Assembly (NCBI RefSeq): GCF_038096175.1
Contig: NZ_CP151099.1
Location: forward strand, 7,604,001-7,668,000
Source: Nostoc sp. UHCC 0302
GTDB lineage: Bacteria > Cyanobacteriota > Cyanobacteriia > Cyanobacteriales > Nostocaceae
DNA: 64,000 nucleotides
Direction: 5' to 3'
The notes below the pieces were generated by a model that had not been told where the DNA came from, ran no database searches, and worked only from the letters and a program-made list of their open reading frames with translations. This document shows positions 52,629 through 62,340 of this stretch, piece by piece (within the stretch, counting starts at the first letter, position 1; the number at the start of each line of letters is the position of its first letter). A program made the position numbers and the translations under genes.

Positions 52629-53834
52629 TTAGCTCACACTCACAGATTTATAAACCTTAAGATAAGAATCCAAAATATAGTCAAGAGTAAACTCCTTTGA
52701 TTTGACTTGAGCATTTATACTAGTTTCCTCTATCAGATGAGGAGTATTAATAAATTTAACTATATGATTCTTCAAAGTTTCTAAATGCTCAGTATTAAAA
52801 ACAAATCCGGTACGTCCTTCTTCAATAATTTCTGGAATACCCCCTTTGTTTGATCCAATTACAGGAACTCCATGAGCATATGCTTCGAGTACAGTTCTAC
52901 CTAAAGGCTCTTGCCATAAGGAAGGGACTACTAAAACATCTATATTGCTGAAAAATTCTTCTGGTTTGATAAAGCCTAGATAGCGAACATTTGGCATTGG
53001 ATAACGCTTTTCTAAAGTATCTTTGTAAGAATCTGGAGCTTTCCCTGCTACTTTAAGTTCCCAATCTTGTTGAGGTATCTGCTCTAATGCTTGAAGTAAC
53101 AATTCTATTCCTTTAGTTTGGTCGATGCGACCAATATAGCCAAGGGTCAAAGGCTTTCCTTGTAAAGATGATACTTTACAAGAAGGTAAAATCGTTGGAG
53201 CTTGGTAAGCATTATGAATAACTTCACGAACAGCGACTTTGTTAAAATATCCCAGTGTTAGGTGTCTATTTAAGATGAAGTGGCTAATTCCTACTACTGC
53301 ATCTGGAATAGCAGAAAGTTCATGTCTTGGGATAGTAAATAATTTACAGTTTTGACACTGATCGTGACAATTTTTGCCCTTGCGGTACATCATTCCGCCA
53401 GAACGTGGACAAAGTAGATAGTAATCTCGTAATGTATGGATTAGTGGCAACTTACGCTTTTTAATCAGCCGCCAAACCCAAACTGAAAATCCTGCTAAAT
53501 TATTTGTGTGAACTATGTCTGGAAGTTCTATATCAATAATTTTCTCTAGCTCATTAACCATTAAGAAGTTAAAAGTATCAAATGTATGCCAGAGTAAATT
53601 TAGTCCTTTTGGCGGTGGTATATCTTGGAATTGCCAGTACAGATTTTTCAAGCCTACGTAATATACTTTAACACCATTTATCCAATCTAATTTTGTGCCT
53701 ACTCCAGAGAATGTGCTGACTACCACTGCCTCATCGCCATTTTGAACTAATGACTCTGATAATATTTGTACTGAGCGTTCAGCACCACCAATAATATTGG
53801 GATAGTAGAGCGTGTTAACTAATAGAATTTTCAT
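52629..53834 (-). CDS. GT4 glycosyltransferase with Cys-rich element
   Basis: 401 residues. MKILLVNTLYYPNIIGGAER has the donor loop; HTLRDYYLLCPRSGG then GKNCHDQCQNCKLF form a four-cysteine element that may bind zinc. C-terminal domain: LTLGYIGRIDQTKGIELLLQ, WELKVAGKAPDSY, VPSLWQEPLGRTVLEAYAHG with E-x7-E, and SNKGGIPEIIEEGRTGFVF. The same architecture recurs in the gene at 44131, which suggests duplication within the cluster. Confidence 0.9.
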   Translation of the reverse strand: MKILLVNTLYYPNIIGGAERSVQILSESLVQNGDEAVVVSTFSGVGTKLDWINGVKVYYVGLKNLYWQFQDIPPPKGLNLLWHTFDTFNFLMVNELEKIIDIELPDIVHTNNLAGFSVWVWRLIKKRKLPLIHTLRDYYLLCPRSGGMMYRKGKNCHDQCQNCKLFTIPRHELSAIPDAVVGISHFILNRHLTLGYFNKVAVREVIHNAYQAPTILPSCKVSSLQGKPLTLGYIGRIDQTKGIELLLQALEQIPQQDWELKVAGKAPDSYKDTLEKRYPMPNVRYLGFIKPEEFFSNIDVLVVPSLWQEPLGRTVLEAYAHGVPVIGSNKGGIPEIIEEGRTGFVFNTEHLETLKNHIVKFINTPHLIEETSINAQVKSKEFTLDYILDSYLKVYKSVSVS

Positions 53835-54032
53835 ACAAAAGAGTTAGGTGTTCCACATTTCAGTATTACTCTTCATCTTTACTAATCAATACAAATAAAT
53901 TTTAGAGAATACAAAAAGTTGTATTTAGTTCACATTGTCTAACCTATTCAGTCATCATTAAAATTAAGCAAAAGCATATAAAACTCATAAACTCGATTTC
54001 TAATAAATTTTATAATAATTTATAATAAATAT

Positions 54033-55121
54033 TTATAGGCAGGAACGATATACATCAACTGTCATTTCTGCAATGTGTTTCCAGTTGAATTTTTTAGCTA
54101 AATGGAAATTATGCTTACCCATAATTAATAAATTGGACTGCTTGTATAATGCAGCATCCATAGCTTCTCTAAGACCGTTGTTCTCATCTGGTTGATATAG
54201 AAATGCTCCGTCATTATCCAATACTTCTGCAATACAACCTTTGCGTGGTGCAATACAGGCTCTACTAAAGGACATTGCCAAAAGAACTGCTCCCGATGTT
54301 AAAACATCCCGATATGGAAAAACAACCACGTCACTAGCGTTCATGTATGTTTGAACTTGCTCTGGGGGAACAAAAGTTGGAATTAATTTGATTCTTTTAT
54401 CATCAGCAATCTTTTGTAAAAGCAGATCCATCATTTCTTGATTATTATCGTATACTTTACCAGCAATGATTAGTTCACATTCTTCACTATCTAAGGTCTT
54501 GAATGTTTCTATAAGTTCAAGTACTCCTTTATAAGGCCTAATCAACCCAAGAAATAGAAAAACCGTGCCAGAATTGGTCAAACCTAGACTTTTACGAGCA
54601 ATAGATTTTTCAATTTTGTTTTCATAAGAATCTATGTAATTGCCATGTGGAATAACAAAAACTTTATCTTGATTTCTTAAAGGAAATTTTTTAATAAATT
54701 CTTCTTTTGCAGCTTCACAATGAGTAATAATTGCACTAGATAATGTGACAATTAGATTTGTACATATATAATCCAGAAATAAATTTGTATTTTCATGGTT
54801 TTTAAGATTATGTACAGTCCAGATAATCTTTATTCCAGTAATTTTTAATATGACTACTTGAGTTATAAAGGCTAAAGTTTTAAAGAAAGTCTTTAAATTG
54901 TTATTTGGTTCTAGAAATAACGGATGAAGCCAATGAAAGTGTACAATATCGGGTTTCCAGTGCGAAAAAATGGTTAGTAAAAAGAAAGTTGGTAAAAATC
55001 TAGTAGCATGATTTGGTCTTTCTACATAAGTGCCTAATTGTTGTAAGTTCAAAATTAACTGATTTTGATAGGGATTATCATCAATTGCTCGAGGAACAAA
55101 AATTGATTTCATCTTTTCCAT
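54033..55121 (-). CDS. GT4 glycosyltransferase
   Basis: 362 residues. FLPTFFLLTIFSHWKPDIVH and HWLHPLFLEPN mark the N-terminal domain; a hydrophobic helix TFFKTLAFITQVVILKITGI may associate with the membrane. C-terminal: GTVFLFLGLIRPYKGVLELI, CELIIAGKVYDNN and VVVFPYRDVLTSGAVLLAMS, where the acidic pair of E-x7-E is changed (DVLTSGAVLLAM). This variant branch is known in EPS loci, with specificities unknown. Confidence 0.87.
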   Translation of the reverse strand: MEKMKSIFVPRAIDDNPYQNQLILNLQQLGTYVERPNHATRFLPTFFLLTIFSHWKPDIVHFHWLHPLFLEPNNNLKTFFKTLAFITQVVILKITGIKIIWTVHNLKNHENTNLFLDYICTNLIVTLSSAIITHCEAAKEEFIKKFPLRNQDKVFVIPHGNYIDSYENKIEKSIARKSLGLTNSGTVFLFLGLIRPYKGVLELIETFKTLDSEECELIIAGKVYDNNQEMMDLLLQKIADDKRIKLIPTFVPPEQVQTYMNASDVVVFPYRDVLTSGAVLLAMSFSRACIAPRKGCIAEVLDNDGAFLYQPDENNGLREAMDAALYKQSNLLIMGKHNFHLAKKFNWKHIAEMTVDVYRSCL

Positions 55122-55302
55122 ATTTAACCTTTTTCTAAACTAGATATATCTTTATGTAGCACTAACAATATTTTGCTATGTTAGTTAATTAGGTGTTGTG
55201 CTAAGTCTCTGTATTATAATTCTCATACTGAGCAAAACTGAGCAAAATTATTTCTGCCGAATCTATCAAGAGCATCTGTAAAAAATGGTCTGATTATAAG
55301 AC

Positions 55303-56535
55303 TTATCTCAAAATATCAAGAATCATATCAAAGTTATCGGATGCTGCCTGCTTAGCTTTTGGTAACACCTGATTTAGTCTATTTGCTATTTCCTGTCGTT
55401 TGTTCCAAGAAGCAGTGATCGCTTTACAAGCTACGTCAGCATTTAGAAATTGTTGAATTGAGATGAGTAATCCATTATGAAGTGCCTCAGCTCCCAATAA
55501 ATCAGTCATGATGCCTTCAGCTTTAACTGAATAACCAACTGGTAGGGTACAAACACCACTAGAAAGTCCAGCGATCGCAGGATGCATCCTCTCTGCTACA
55601 ACCATGTCACAAGCACCGATCAAACCTTTAAACTCAGATGCAGTGTGATCTGCACCTGCAAGACGAACCTGGGGATTGTAGTCAATTGCTTTTAGCAGTC
55701 GTGTGGCAAAGATTCGGTCATCGTTATTAGGATTAATTTCTTGAACGTGAGGAATTATCAATACCTGCGCCCCAAGTTCATTAACCATGAGTTTAACCAC
55801 TTGACACCATACATCGAGATGTTTGTCATAAGCTTGATCTTGGACTGTGTAGCGGCAAATAGCCTGACTGGGTGCGATCGCAATCTTCGGTCTATCTTGC
55901 TCAATACCATAATTACTGAGCATCTTAGCTACTATCTCTGGAGATGGCGGTTGTAGTAAAAAGGCTGGGTCAGCAGTATGCTTAACCAGAGCAGGATCAA
56001 GACCTAAGTCTTTAGTTACATAGTTGTAGGAAAGCCGTTCTCGAACCGTGACTAACTTTGAGCGGCGAGCAACTTGCAACCATACCTCAGCCTCATTCTT
56101 AGTTTTGAACGGCCCAATTGATTGAGCAAGAAAAACAATAGGTACACCAGCGTCCAAAGCTATCTTTAATGGCAACAAATGTCGATTCAATCCTCCATAG
56201 TCTGAACTGAAGACATCTCCTCCTGAAGCGATTACAATTGATGCGCTTCGGATCTTTTCTACATTACCTTGGTAGCCAGGTGACAGACGTTTGTAATACT
56301 GAGAAAGGTTGGTAAGTAACCGATCAAGCCTTTGCCCACTAGCATTTTTTAAGTAATCAGTAATTGATTTTGCACCAAGGGGTTCCAACCTAATTTCATC
56401 AAAGTCGGGTGAACAGGTCAATACTTCTACATCTAAATCTGGTTTACGTTTATGCAACTGTTCAATTGTGGGTATAACTAATGCTTCAACACCTCGGTTA
56501 CGTAGGCCGGTGATTCCAGTAATGATTGCGTTCAT
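55303..56535 (-). CDS. polysaccharide pyruvyl transferase family protein
   Basis: 410 residues of the CsaB/WcaK family. NRGVEALVIPTIEQLHKRKP, SIVIASGGDVFSSDYGGLNR, PIVFLAQSIGPFKTKNEAEV, TVRERLSYNYV, KHTADPAFLLQ and VAERMHPAIAGLSSGVCTLP are typical segments. It would transfer pyruvate from phosphoenolpyruvate to a sugar of the repeat unit, giving an acidic ketal substituent. Located between a GT4 gene and the FrhB-like gene, with which members of this family often cluster in polysaccharide loci. Confidence 0.87.
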   Translation of the reverse strand: MNAIITGITGLRNRGVEALVIPTIEQLHKRKPDLDVEVLTCSPDFDEIRLEPLGAKSITDYLKNASGQRLDRLLTNLSQYYKRLSPGYQGNVEKIRSASIVIASGGDVFSSDYGGLNRHLLPLKIALDAGVPIVFLAQSIGPFKTKNEAEVWLQVARRSKLVTVRERLSYNYVTKDLGLDPALVKHTADPAFLLQPPSPEIVAKMLSNYGIEQDRPKIAIAPSQAICRYTVQDQAYDKHLDVWCQVVKLMVNELGAQVLIIPHVQEINPNNDDRIFATRLLKAIDYNPQVRLAGADHTASEFKGLIGACDMVVAERMHPAIAGLSSGVCTLPVGYSVKAEGIMTDLLGAEALHNGLLISIQQFLNADVACKAITASWNKRQEIANRLNQVLPKAKQAASDNFDMILDILR

Positions 56536-56802
56536 GCTAGTTTAACCTCTCTATACTTAAAGTATTTTGTGACAATCAAAACAGTACTTAAATTAGGCAA
56601 TACTTTGGTAGATAAATTGTGTAAAAAATTTTTCTAATATCCATGCGTAACAGAACAGATAAAGTTATTAACAAGAATACTTACTGTTCTAACTGTTAGC
56701 AATATTGTTAGCATAGTATTTCGGAAGTGCTAAACTCTTAAACTTGATTTCCTTAGTCCAACTTTAGCTACAACATATAGTTTAAAAAGCCACTACTGTA
56801 AT

Positions 56803-58254
56803 CTAAGTATTTAATAACTTTCCCAAAAGACCTTGAATGCGCCCTGCAACTCGTTTCCATAATGGTCGTTGATATAACTTTATATATTTTTGTACCAAGG
56901 GATCTAAGCGCTGTTTAAAGAAATAAAATTGGCTAGTATCAATAGCTTCCTTAAAAGCAACATGGCTTTCTGCCGCTAGAGCTACTCTCAGAAGTTGTCG
57001 CTCTTGGACGTTGCGGCTGAGATGGTCATATCTTGGTTGAACCCGCTTTCGGGGACGCCATTCACCCTGTTGATCTGTTAAGTGTAAACGGTAAGCTAAG
57101 CCTTCTCGTCGATGGTTCAAACCTGATGTTTGTGATTGAGCAACTTCATCAGCACTAACTCGGTCAAGCTTTAATTGCCCAATAGTTACGGCACAGTCAA
57201 TTATGTCACGAATGACTGAGTTACGTACAACTATAACGTTTGTTCCTTTACTATCTTTAACGTACTGAGGTAACCAAGCATCACCAACTGTTACATCTGC
57301 TGTTTCAGCTACTACATCATCACAATAGTCACAAGCTTTGTACTTGAAAAAACCCAATCCCCAATCAGTACCGTAAAGATCACGTACAGATTTAACGTGA
57401 GTTATTATCTGCCCATCTTGCAATCCAGTTACTTCAACTCCATAGCAGTTAGCATCTGCATCAGGTAACTTTTTCCTAAAATCAATTGCCAAAAGGTTGC
57501 CGGGTTCTATGCCAAATTGCCATGCAAACATCTCAGCAAAGCGCATACTTTTAAGATGACCGCAAATTAGCCCCACACAAAATTTAATTCGTTCACCTAG
57601 CAGTTTGTCTTGTCGCATTAAGAGGCGGACAGCTTTAATGAAACAGGGGATACCAACAATGGCATAACGTCCTGGTTGATCGCGAATTAGCTGCATCACC
57701 TCAGACATTTCTACAGGATAGTAACGGGACTTAGAACCATTACGTACTTGTTCTACGGTTGTAGAAAGCTGATACTGAAACAGTCTAGGATCATCCACGG
57801 AAGGAGGTCGCTGATGGACATGTATTACACCATCTACTAATCCTTGACTAAGAAGATTGCTAACAATCCAAGTACCCATTCCTCCAGAACTACCGCGATC
57901 ACGAAAATCATCTTCATTGACATAACCTGCATAGGTAGCTAGATGGTAACCAATCTTTTCATGGTATTTGCAATCCTTTCTGTATAATTCTTGACTAATC
58001 TGGTCTTCGTTTAGACTCTCGTTAGAGAAAGGACATACAGATTGCACTGAGCTACTAATAAATGACTGTTCAGCAGATGGATCGATAGTAGCTTGGAACC
58101 TAGCGTATTCATCCAACTTAATTTTCATTGGTGAGCCACTAATAGAAGCACACGCCCCACAGCCTATACAGTAACCACCTTCAACTACAGTTTCTAATAA
58201 CTTAGTCACTTCTGGCTCTATGCTTTTATGTGTAGTCTCTTCCATATTTGTCAT
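56803..58254 (-). CDS. FrhB-like iron-sulfur flavoprotein (coenzyme F420 hydrogenase beta family)
   Basis: 483 residues from ATG 58254, chosen because GAGG lies just upstream; an upstream ATG at 58284 would overlap the flippase gene. The N-terminus has a [4Fe-4S] binding YCIGCGACASISG (three cysteines) followed by a distal CPFS. The catalytic half holds GSSGGMGTWIVSNLLSQGLV, GIPCFIKAVRLLMRQDKLLG, VGLICGHLKSMRF, and the second cluster FFKYKACDYCDDVVAETADV with VGDAWLP. Cyanobacterial relatives include vinyl and hydroxymethyl reductases of chlorophyll metabolism, yet the setting between flippase and pyruvyltransferase suggests a sugar-modifying reductase. Confidence 0.87.
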   Translation of the reverse strand: MTNMEETTHKSIEPEVTKLLETVVEGGYCIGCGACASISGSPMKIKLDEYARFQATIDPSAEQSFISSSVQSVCPFSNESLNEDQISQELYRKDCKYHEKIGYHLATYAGYVNEDDFRDRGSSGGMGTWIVSNLLSQGLVDGVIHVHQRPPSVDDPRLFQYQLSTTVEQVRNGSKSRYYPVEMSEVMQLIRDQPGRYAIVGIPCFIKAVRLLMRQDKLLGERIKFCVGLICGHLKSMRFAEMFAWQFGIEPGNLLAIDFRKKLPDADANCYGVEVTGLQDGQIITHVKSVRDLYGTDWGLGFFKYKACDYCDDVVAETADVTVGDAWLPQYVKDSKGTNVIVVRNSVIRDIIDCAVTIGQLKLDRVSADEVAQSQTSGLNHRREGLAYRLHLTDQQGEWRPRKRVQPRYDHLSRNVQERQLLRVALAAESHVAFKEAIDTSQFYFFKQRLDPLVQKYIKLYQRPLWKRVAGRIQGLLGKLLNT

Positions 58255-58273
58255 AAATCCTCTACCTACCGAC

Positions 58274-59725
58274 CTAACGGGCAATATTTACTACTTGCCA
58301 AAATAGTTTTGGCGCAAGCAAGAAAACTGACAAAATATATACTGTAGAACCTGCCAATATAGCAATAGCTAATACCGCAGAAGAACTAATTACATTACCC
58401 AGAAAATATTTGATAGTAAATATGGTAACTAGCATAGTTACCGTTCCAGCGAAAGGTACAGCACCTTGGCGCAAATAAGTCCAAATATTAATGTGGATTG
58501 CCTTCCATACAACCCAAATTGTAAGAGGTGCCATTAAGTAACCTCTAATGACATAAGCAGCCGCTACAGCTACAATTCCCAATTTTACTGTTATGGCAAA
58601 GGCAATAAGATTACCGATAGCTTGCACAAAATCTAAACCTAATTTCCAAGAAGGTTTTCCAATAGCCATCAGGACAGAGCCATTAAAATAAAAATAAGCG
58701 TAAAGAATACCAATAAGGTTTAAAATTTGCATTACAGGGATACTGGGCGACCATTTTTCTCCAAATACAAATAGAACTATTTCAGGTGCCAATGCCGCTG
58801 TAGCGAAGAATCCTGGAAAAGTAAGTAAACTTGTTAGTTGAATTGCTTGATAAAGTGCATTTTGTAATCGTTCTGGTTCTTGCTGCAATCTAGAAAATGT
58901 TGGCAGCGAAACCTTAGAAATGACGCTAGTTAACAATTCTGTCAATATTGAAAGTATGCGGTAAGCTACAGTATAATACCCTAATGCAGAAGAACCTAAA
59001 AAATAACCTATTAAAAAATCATCTGACCGACGAGTTAAAAAGTTAAATACATTCATTCCCATCACATTTACTCCAAAAGAAAATAATTCCTTGAAGTGTT
59101 TTTGTGAAAATCTCCATCCTGGTCGCCAATCACTTATTTGCCATATTATCAAAACTCCTACCAAACTACTAATTAATTGCTGACCGACAAGGCTCCAAAC
59201 TCCAAAGCCCATAAATGCCATCGTTACGCCTACTATACCGCCAATAAAAACTGACAAGAGCGATCGTGTAGCAAGAGTTTTGAAAGCTAGCCTGCGTTGA
59301 AAAATTGCGGTCTGAACGCTGTTAAAAGCCCCAAAGACAAAGTTAATAGATAACCAGCGGATAATTGGCGTTATTTGTGGCTCTTTAAATAATTCACCAG
59401 CAAAACCAGCACAAGCAATGCTTATTATTGCTATTAGTATACTCATTCCTAAATTAGTCCAAAAAGCAGTATCTAAATGCTCTGGTTCTAAATCTTGCCG
59501 TTGAACAATTGCTTGACCCAATCCTTGATCAAGAAAGACTTGTAAAAAAGCCAAAAATACACTAGCTAAAGCAGTCAAACCAAAAGTTGTTGGCCCTAGC
59601 AGACGGGCAAGGAGAAAGAAAACACCAAAGGAAATTATTTGGCGTCCCCAACTATCTATTGCAGACCAAAATACGCCTTTAATAGCCTCTTTTCGCAAAC
59701 TTAATGGTTTTTTTGGTGATTCCAT
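58274..59725 (-). CDS. Wzx-like polysaccharide flippase (MOP superfamily)
   Basis: 483 residues with about 12-14 hydrophobic segments. Typical openings: LRKEAIKGVFWSAIDSWGRQ, FGVFFLLARLLGPTTFGLTA and DQGLGQAIVQRQDLEPEHLD. WzxC-like proteins move the lipid-linked repeat unit across the plasma membrane for polymerisation by Wzy. It is the first gene of a long minus-strand run of 13 genes, following an 823-base gap that should contain the promoter. Stop lies 19 bases before the start of the FrhB-like gene. Confidence 0.9.
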   Translation of the reverse strand: MESPKKPLSLRKEAIKGVFWSAIDSWGRQIISFGVFFLLARLLGPTTFGLTALASVFLAFLQVFLDQGLGQAIVQRQDLEPEHLDTAFWTNLGMSILIAIISIACAGFAGELFKEPQITPIIRWLSINFVFGAFNSVQTAIFQRRLAFKTLATRSLLSVFIGGIVGVTMAFMGFGVWSLVGQQLISSLVGVLIIWQISDWRPGWRFSQKHFKELFSFGVNVMGMNVFNFLTRRSDDFLIGYFLGSSALGYYTVAYRILSILTELLTSVISKVSLPTFSRLQQEPERLQNALYQAIQLTSLLTFPGFFATAALAPEIVLFVFGEKWSPSIPVMQILNLIGILYAYFYFNGSVLMAIGKPSWKLGLDFVQAIGNLIAFAITVKLGIVAVAAAYVIRGYLMAPLTIWVVWKAIHINIWTYLRQGAVPFAGTVTMLVTIFTIKYFLGNVISSSAVLAIAILAGSTVYILSVFLLAPKLFWQVVNIAR

Positions 59726-60548
59726 TACAGGATTTATCTATAAAAAGACTAAAAATTTTTAACTTTGAGATTCCAACCTAGAACATCCAAGGTTAGCTTT
59801 TATAACCGCAACAACCCAAATCAATTTTCCGGATTATTTAACTACATCAAGTTTTTTACTAGAAAAACAGAACATAGAAGGCTACATAATTTTTTTTGAG
59901 GGAACTATCTTTTGTGCTGTCAATACTCACGGATAATCTTGCCACAATATTGTGATAAATTGGCAATCATTGAACAAACTCTCATCATGAAATCTATTGA
60001 TAAATGAGATAATTTTTCAGGAAAAATAACGTAGACGTGCGCTTCAGGCTTTAAAGGAGGTAAAATAAAAAAATTTACTTTTTAAAGCATTATAAAGTTT
60101 GTGTTTCAATTTGTGAATAGGGTTGTAATAGATTTGAATTCATGTATGAGTCTTGCTACTTCAATACCCTACCTTTATGCAGAATTATTTTTTAAACTTT
60201 AATAGATGTAGAAAGCAGATTCCCTGTGAGCAAGCTAAAAAAGTAAAATTGTTAGAAATAATGTTACTGTTGATACTCTGGGTATCAACACTTATTGGTT
60301 GTAACATTGGTTAAAAGACTTGTCTGTCAGATTAAAGTTTAGGAATTGCTAATGCAGTCCTAGTTGGACTTTTGTAAGCTAATTGATAAGGAAGAAGGGC
60401 AATGTCTTATGATATGTGCAACTATGCATTTCCAGTCTGTAGATAATGCATTGTTTTTGTACTGAACGCAGGGTAAACGAAAGCAAAGAGTTCAGTTATA
60501 TTACACATAAAATTTTTGCAATACGAATCCCTCAACATCCCCTTGCCA
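59726..60548. other. long non-coding gap upstream of the exopolysaccharide run
   Basis: 823 AT-rich bases between the wecG-like stop and the flippase start. No coding frame over 60 codons was convincing. It has a clear inverted repeat at 60268-60290 and A/T-rich runs near 59880-59900 that could carry the promoter of the 13-gene run. Confidence 0.5.
60268..60290. promoter_or_regulatory. 9-bp inverted repeat in the EPS upstream region
   Basis: TGTTGATAC (60268-60276) and GTATCAACA (60282-60290) are exact reverse complements around TCTGG. It may be an operator or a hairpin in the leader of the flippase-led transcript. No T-run follows, so it is not a typical terminator. Confidence 0.45.
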
Positions 60549-61328
60549 TCAGGAAGACCTTTCAAGACGATTAGTTGATAACAATTGTTTAGTCGCTAGC
60601 CACATAAACGGCGGAATTGTTGTTGCATAGCGACCCCAGAGCCTGCGTGGTTCTTGAATCCATCTATACAGCCATTCAAGCCCTAAGTCTCGAATTACGC
60701 GTGGTGCCCGTTTCTGTATTCCTGCATAAACCGGGAAAACTCCACCAACTCCAATCATTACAGCTTGAATTTTATCTTTATGCTGAGCCATCCAATTCTC
60801 TTGTTTTGGACATCCCAAGGATACTAACACGATGCCAGCTCCACTAGAGTTAATTTTTTGAATCAGTGCTTCGTCTTCCGTTTCAGTCATTGGGCGAAAA
60901 GGTAGAGGTTCCATCGCTGCAACTCTTAACACAGGAAATTCCTTCTCTAATCTTTTTCGCATCCTAGAAAGAATTTCTGCTTGAGAACCTACAAAGAAAA
61001 CACTGAGGCTTTGTTTTTGAGCTAGCTGACACAATGCTAAAAAAACATCCATTCCTGCAACACGGTCTTGGTAACGCGCCCCCATTTTCCGCATCATCCA
61101 CACGAGAGGCATACCATCAGGAGTTACTAGGTCTGCGTTCTTTAATACACTAGCAAACTCTGGATTCCAATGAGCTTCCATGAGCATATGTACATTTGCT
61201 ATACATACAGTTTTGCTCTCACGGTTACTAGCCCACTTCATTATTGTTTGTATCTGATCGTCAAAGCGTAAGGCAGTAATAGGGAAATCAAGCACCTTCT
61301 GATTAGGTAGAAACACTTTTTCCACCAT
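60549..61328 (-). CDS. WecG/TagA/CpsF family glycosyltransferase (GT26)
   Basis: 259 residues from ATG 61328, chosen because AAGGAG lies 7 bases upstream; ATG 61361 would add eleven residues. Conserved features: VCIANVHMLMEAHWNPEFAS, ADLVTPDGMPLVWMMRKMGA (catalytic region), VSLGCPKQENWMAQHKDK and MIGVGGVFPVYAGIQKRAPR then GLEWLYRWIQEPRRLWGRY. GT26 enzymes add the second sugar (often an acetamido-mannuronate or ManNAc) to a prenyl-linked first sugar. Here it is transcribed separately, 823 bases upstream of the flippase run. The C-terminus usually attaches to the membrane. Confidence 0.9.
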   Translation of the reverse strand: MVEKVFLPNQKVLDFPITALRFDDQIQTIMKWASNRESKTVCIANVHMLMEAHWNPEFASVLKNADLVTPDGMPLVWMMRKMGARYQDRVAGMDVFLALCQLAQKQSLSVFFVGSQAEILSRMRKRLEKEFPVLRVAAMEPLPFRPMTETEDEALIQKINSSGAGIVLVSLGCPKQENWMAQHKDKIQAVMIGVGGVFPVYAGIQKRAPRVIRDLGLEWLYRWIQEPRRLWGRYATTIPPFMWLATKQLLSTNRLERSS

Positions 61329-61816
61329 AAGTGACTCCTTGTGTTCAACAAAAGAATCCATAGATTACCTAGAGCTTTTTGAATCTTCAAAAGGTCAGCT
61401 TACAATTATTTCTGACTTTTTTAGGCTTGTATCATTTTCGTAATTTACTACACAGAGATGCAGTAAGCTTCTCAGTAGATTCTTTATTTCCTCGGTAATA
61501 CTAGAATTATTTGTTACTTTATCTTACTTTACACATTTAACCAAGGGACTTTAAACCCCTATTGATAAAATTCATACTTACTTCATAATTAATTTTCAAT
61601 TATTTCATGCAAATATTACAATTGCAACAAACTACTATATATAAATTTTCATGATTTCATACCTAGTGTAGAAAATTATGGTGTAGAAGAGTAAAATACC
61701 AAACGCTAAATATGCCGATTTTAATGCGTTACTATGCGCTTAAGAATTTTTAATTTAACATAACTATATTTTGAAAAATTCAGATGATAATTATTTTTTA
61801 TCTAGTTTCCAAACTA

Positions 61817-62065
61817 TTACAAAAAGCCTGTATTGTGAAATATGCAAACTTTATTTTTACTACTCACAAATCTAAAAAAGAGGGGGAAGAAAACGTTTTC
61901 TTCCCCCTCTTTTTTAGATTTGTTGCTATTTACTTTATTAGCTTCTTTAAGTTTTTGTCGCAACATTTGCCTTTGTTTTCTTAGCTGTCGTTTTCTGGCA
62001 GAACCGCCTCTACCTTTATCATTTCTGCCTTCTTTTCGAGGGGATTCCCATCTTTTTAATCGCAT
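61817..62065 (-). CDS. possible small, highly basic protein of unknown function
   Basis: 82 codons from ATG 62065, with GAGAGG about 10 bases upstream. The first 45 residues (MRLKRWESPRKEGRND, KRQLRKQRQMLRQKLKEANK) are strongly Arg/Lys-rich, like a small nucleic-acid-binding or ribosomal-type protein. The frame then runs through the 58-bp palindrome without a stop, which reads KKEGEENVFFPLFF and is unlikely to be protein-coding by design. If expressed, transcription may stop in the palindrome before the stop codon. Treat as uncertain. Confidence 0.3.
   Translation of the reverse strand: MRLKRWESPRKEGRNDKGRGGSARKRQLRKQRQMLRQKLKEANKVNSNKSKKEGEENVFFPLFFRFVSSKNKVCIFHNTGFL
61866..61923. terminator. 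58-bp perfect palindrome, probably bidirectional terminator
   Basis: Each arm is 29 bases, exactly complementary and without a spacer. The core AGAGGGGGAAGAAAACG mirrors CGTTTTCTTCCCCCTCT, with A6 on the left and T6 on the right, so a GC-rich stem flanked by T-runs is formed on both strands. No genes converge here in an obvious way. Confidence 0.7.
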
Positions 62066-62340
62066 TAATTCTTAACCTCTCTTTCTTGGTTATGGTTGGT
62101 ATTTACTCACATACAAGTGAAATCACCGCTAAATCAGGACTCTTCTTAAGCATTAAATTGGCTGCTTTGCAAGAGAGTGTTTCCACTGCCTGTAAGTATA
62201 GCACGGTGTCGAGAAATATTACTAGATTCCAAAAAAATACCCAGAACTGAGAAAGCTGGTTTTCTAGCCTTTTTTAGTTATGTTACTTTCGTAACTACTA
62301 AGTGCTTTCAAATCTTTGATTTATTGAAGTCTTGGAGAAT

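Larger units (their letters stand above)
61329..62340. other. long AT-rich gap between wecG-like gene and tRNA-Leu
   Basis: About 1 kb with little coding potential. It contains the 58-bp palindrome at 61866-61923 and an uncertain small ORF at 61817-62065 (minus). The rest is AT-rich with an A/T-biased stretch at 61560-61860. Confidence 0.5.

Noticed and set aside
56803-58284. Overlap of the FrhB-like start (58284) with the flippase stop
   Set aside because: An ATG at 58254 with a GAGG ribosome binding site gives the conserved N-terminus without overlap.
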